From the NCBI GenBank assembly GCA_934045075.1, contig OW203736.1:19108805-19172804 (forward strand): a stretch of DNA of 64,000 bases. The letters run 5' to 3'. Shown one piece after another: positions 63,193 through 64,000 of the stretch. How positions within the stretch are numbered: position 1 is the first letter of the stretch; each line of letters starts with the position of its first letter. The notes under the pieces were generated by a model that saw only the letters and a program-made list of their open reading frames with translations, ran no database searches and was not told the DNA's origin. The position numbers were made by a program, and so were the translations under genes. The stretch comes from Yponomeuta sedellus (taxonomy: Eukaryota > Arthropoda > Insecta > Lepidoptera > Yponomeutidae).

Positions 63193-63528
63193 AGCATTAA
63201 AAAGTTAAAATTACTTTGCTAAATTCTGCCAAAAATCCCACAAGCACCATGCGGTTAGCTAATGCACCGCCCTCCCTCCCACTTTTTCAAGCAGAAGCAA
63301 GACACGAACACACCACCACGAACTTGCATTTGGGAGCCTGAGGATGCCTCGTGTTAGAGGCGAAACGCGTCGCGTGTTTTCTCACACAAGTATTGGTGTT
63401 GGTGGTGGTGTGTTCGTGTCTTGCTTCTGCTTGAAAAAGTGGGAGGGAGGGCGGTGCATTAGCTAACCGCATGGTGCTTGTGGGATTTTTGGCAGAATTT
63501 AGCAAAGTAATTTTAACTTTTTAATGCT
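63193..63528. repeat. Near-perfect palindrome, 127-bp arms, 82-bp loop
   Basis: 63193-63319 and 63402-63528 are inverted complements ('agcattaaaaagttaaaatt' mirrored by 'aattttaactttttaatgct'). The loop includes 'ggatgcctcgtgttagaggc' and 'gaaacgcgtcgcgtg'. It lies 26 bp beyond the first visible hemicentin exon. Confidence 0.88.
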
Positions 63529-63534
63529 ATTATC

Positions 63535-63640
63535 GTTATCAACCCTTATAGGTATGTCCCCACTGCTGGGGCACGGGTCTCTTCCTGCAACGCAGGAAGG
63601 TTAGGCCATACTCCACCACGGGGGCCAAGTCCGAGTTGGT
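63535..63640 (+). repeat. Repeat family R fragment
   Basis: 'atcaacccttataggtatgt', 'taggccatactccaccacgg'. Confidence 0.6.
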
Positions 63641-63874
63641 ATTATTATGCTATTATGGATTTCCACAAAGTAACGCCTGATTCCATACAATATTCCTAGG
63701 TAAAATCATCATCATCATCAGCCATTAGACGCCCGCTGCAGCACGTAGGCCTCCCTCATGGTTTACGGTCTTGTGCCTTCCGCATCCAGCGACTACCGAC
63801 CGTAACCGTAACCTGCCACCTCCGTAAAATAAAGCTGAAAAACTGCGTGAACCATCACCAATGGAAAAATTGTA

Positions 63875-64000
63875 TCTTAAAAACCTATTTAGAGGCTAAA
63901 AATTGCACCCATGCCGGGATTCGAAACCGCGACCTCTGGCTATCCGTGCCAGTGCTCTTCCGATTGAGCTAATGGGCGACTCACCGGCATCAGTGAAATT
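63875..64000 (-). mobile_element. tRNA-headed repeat (family A), reverse, runs off the window
   Basis: 'aaaacctatttagaggctaa', 'gggattcgaaaccgcgacct' and 'tccgattgagctaatgggcg'. Confidence 0.75.

Overview
The window is nuclear DNA of a lepidopteran insect (moth or butterfly). The evidence is spliced genes with GT-AG introns, insect gene content, and dense interspersed repeats of types I know from Lepidoptera: tRNA-headed SINEs, jockey- and R1-like LINE fragments, short inverted-repeat elements and Helitron-like pieces. There is no operon structure, and I see no CRISPR array or rRNA. All exon models were built by hand from splice sites, reading-frame phase and protein-family memory; no search was run.

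Layout. (1) 1-1379, + strand: the last two exons of an ataxin-10 homologue. (2) 2149-3858, + strand: a complete three-exon CXXC zinc-binding protein of the C1orf123/CZIB family (161 aa). (3) 4.1-11 kb: repeat-rich intergenic DNA with a LINE reverse-transcriptase fragment at 7055-7759. (4) 11201-13864, - strand: a single-exon secreted low-complexity protein (887 aa) with Tyr/Gln repeats, a His8 run and many PYPV-type repeats, probably a cuticle or matrix protein. (5) 17062-26103, - strand: complete ZW10 (four coding exons, 731 aa), the kinetochore RZZ subunit. Its second intron holds a nested same-strand gene at 20704-23014, a two-exon 654-aa protein that keeps every catalytic and zinc-ligand landmark of the RAG1/Transib core. 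A jockey fragment and a SINE lie in the same intron. (6) 29792-33910, + strand: a six-exon 209-aa coiled-coil protein resembling CCDC169. (7) 35579-63166, - strand: the 3' part of a hemicentin-like extracellular gene, 22 exons that join in phase to give about 1,211 residues: ten Ig modules (the first partial), two thrombospondin type-1 repeats, a PNYPEG-repeat linker, two calcium-binding EGF modules and a short tail. The 5' part lies beyond 64000.

The points most worth a second look are: the intact-looking RAG1/Transib-like gene nested in ZW10; five separate minisatellite arrays in the hemicentin-like gene, each made of repeated copies of the neighbouring exon's 3' end plus its 5' splice site, one of which gives an in-frame alternative donor; two long near-perfect palindromes (arms 220 bp and 127 bp) in hemicentin introns; and head-to-head dimers of a tRNA-headed repeat whose own tail also acts as flanking inverted repeats.

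The genes share no pathway. They are an ordinary run of unrelated housekeeping, cytoskeletal and matrix genes separated by mobile-element debris.
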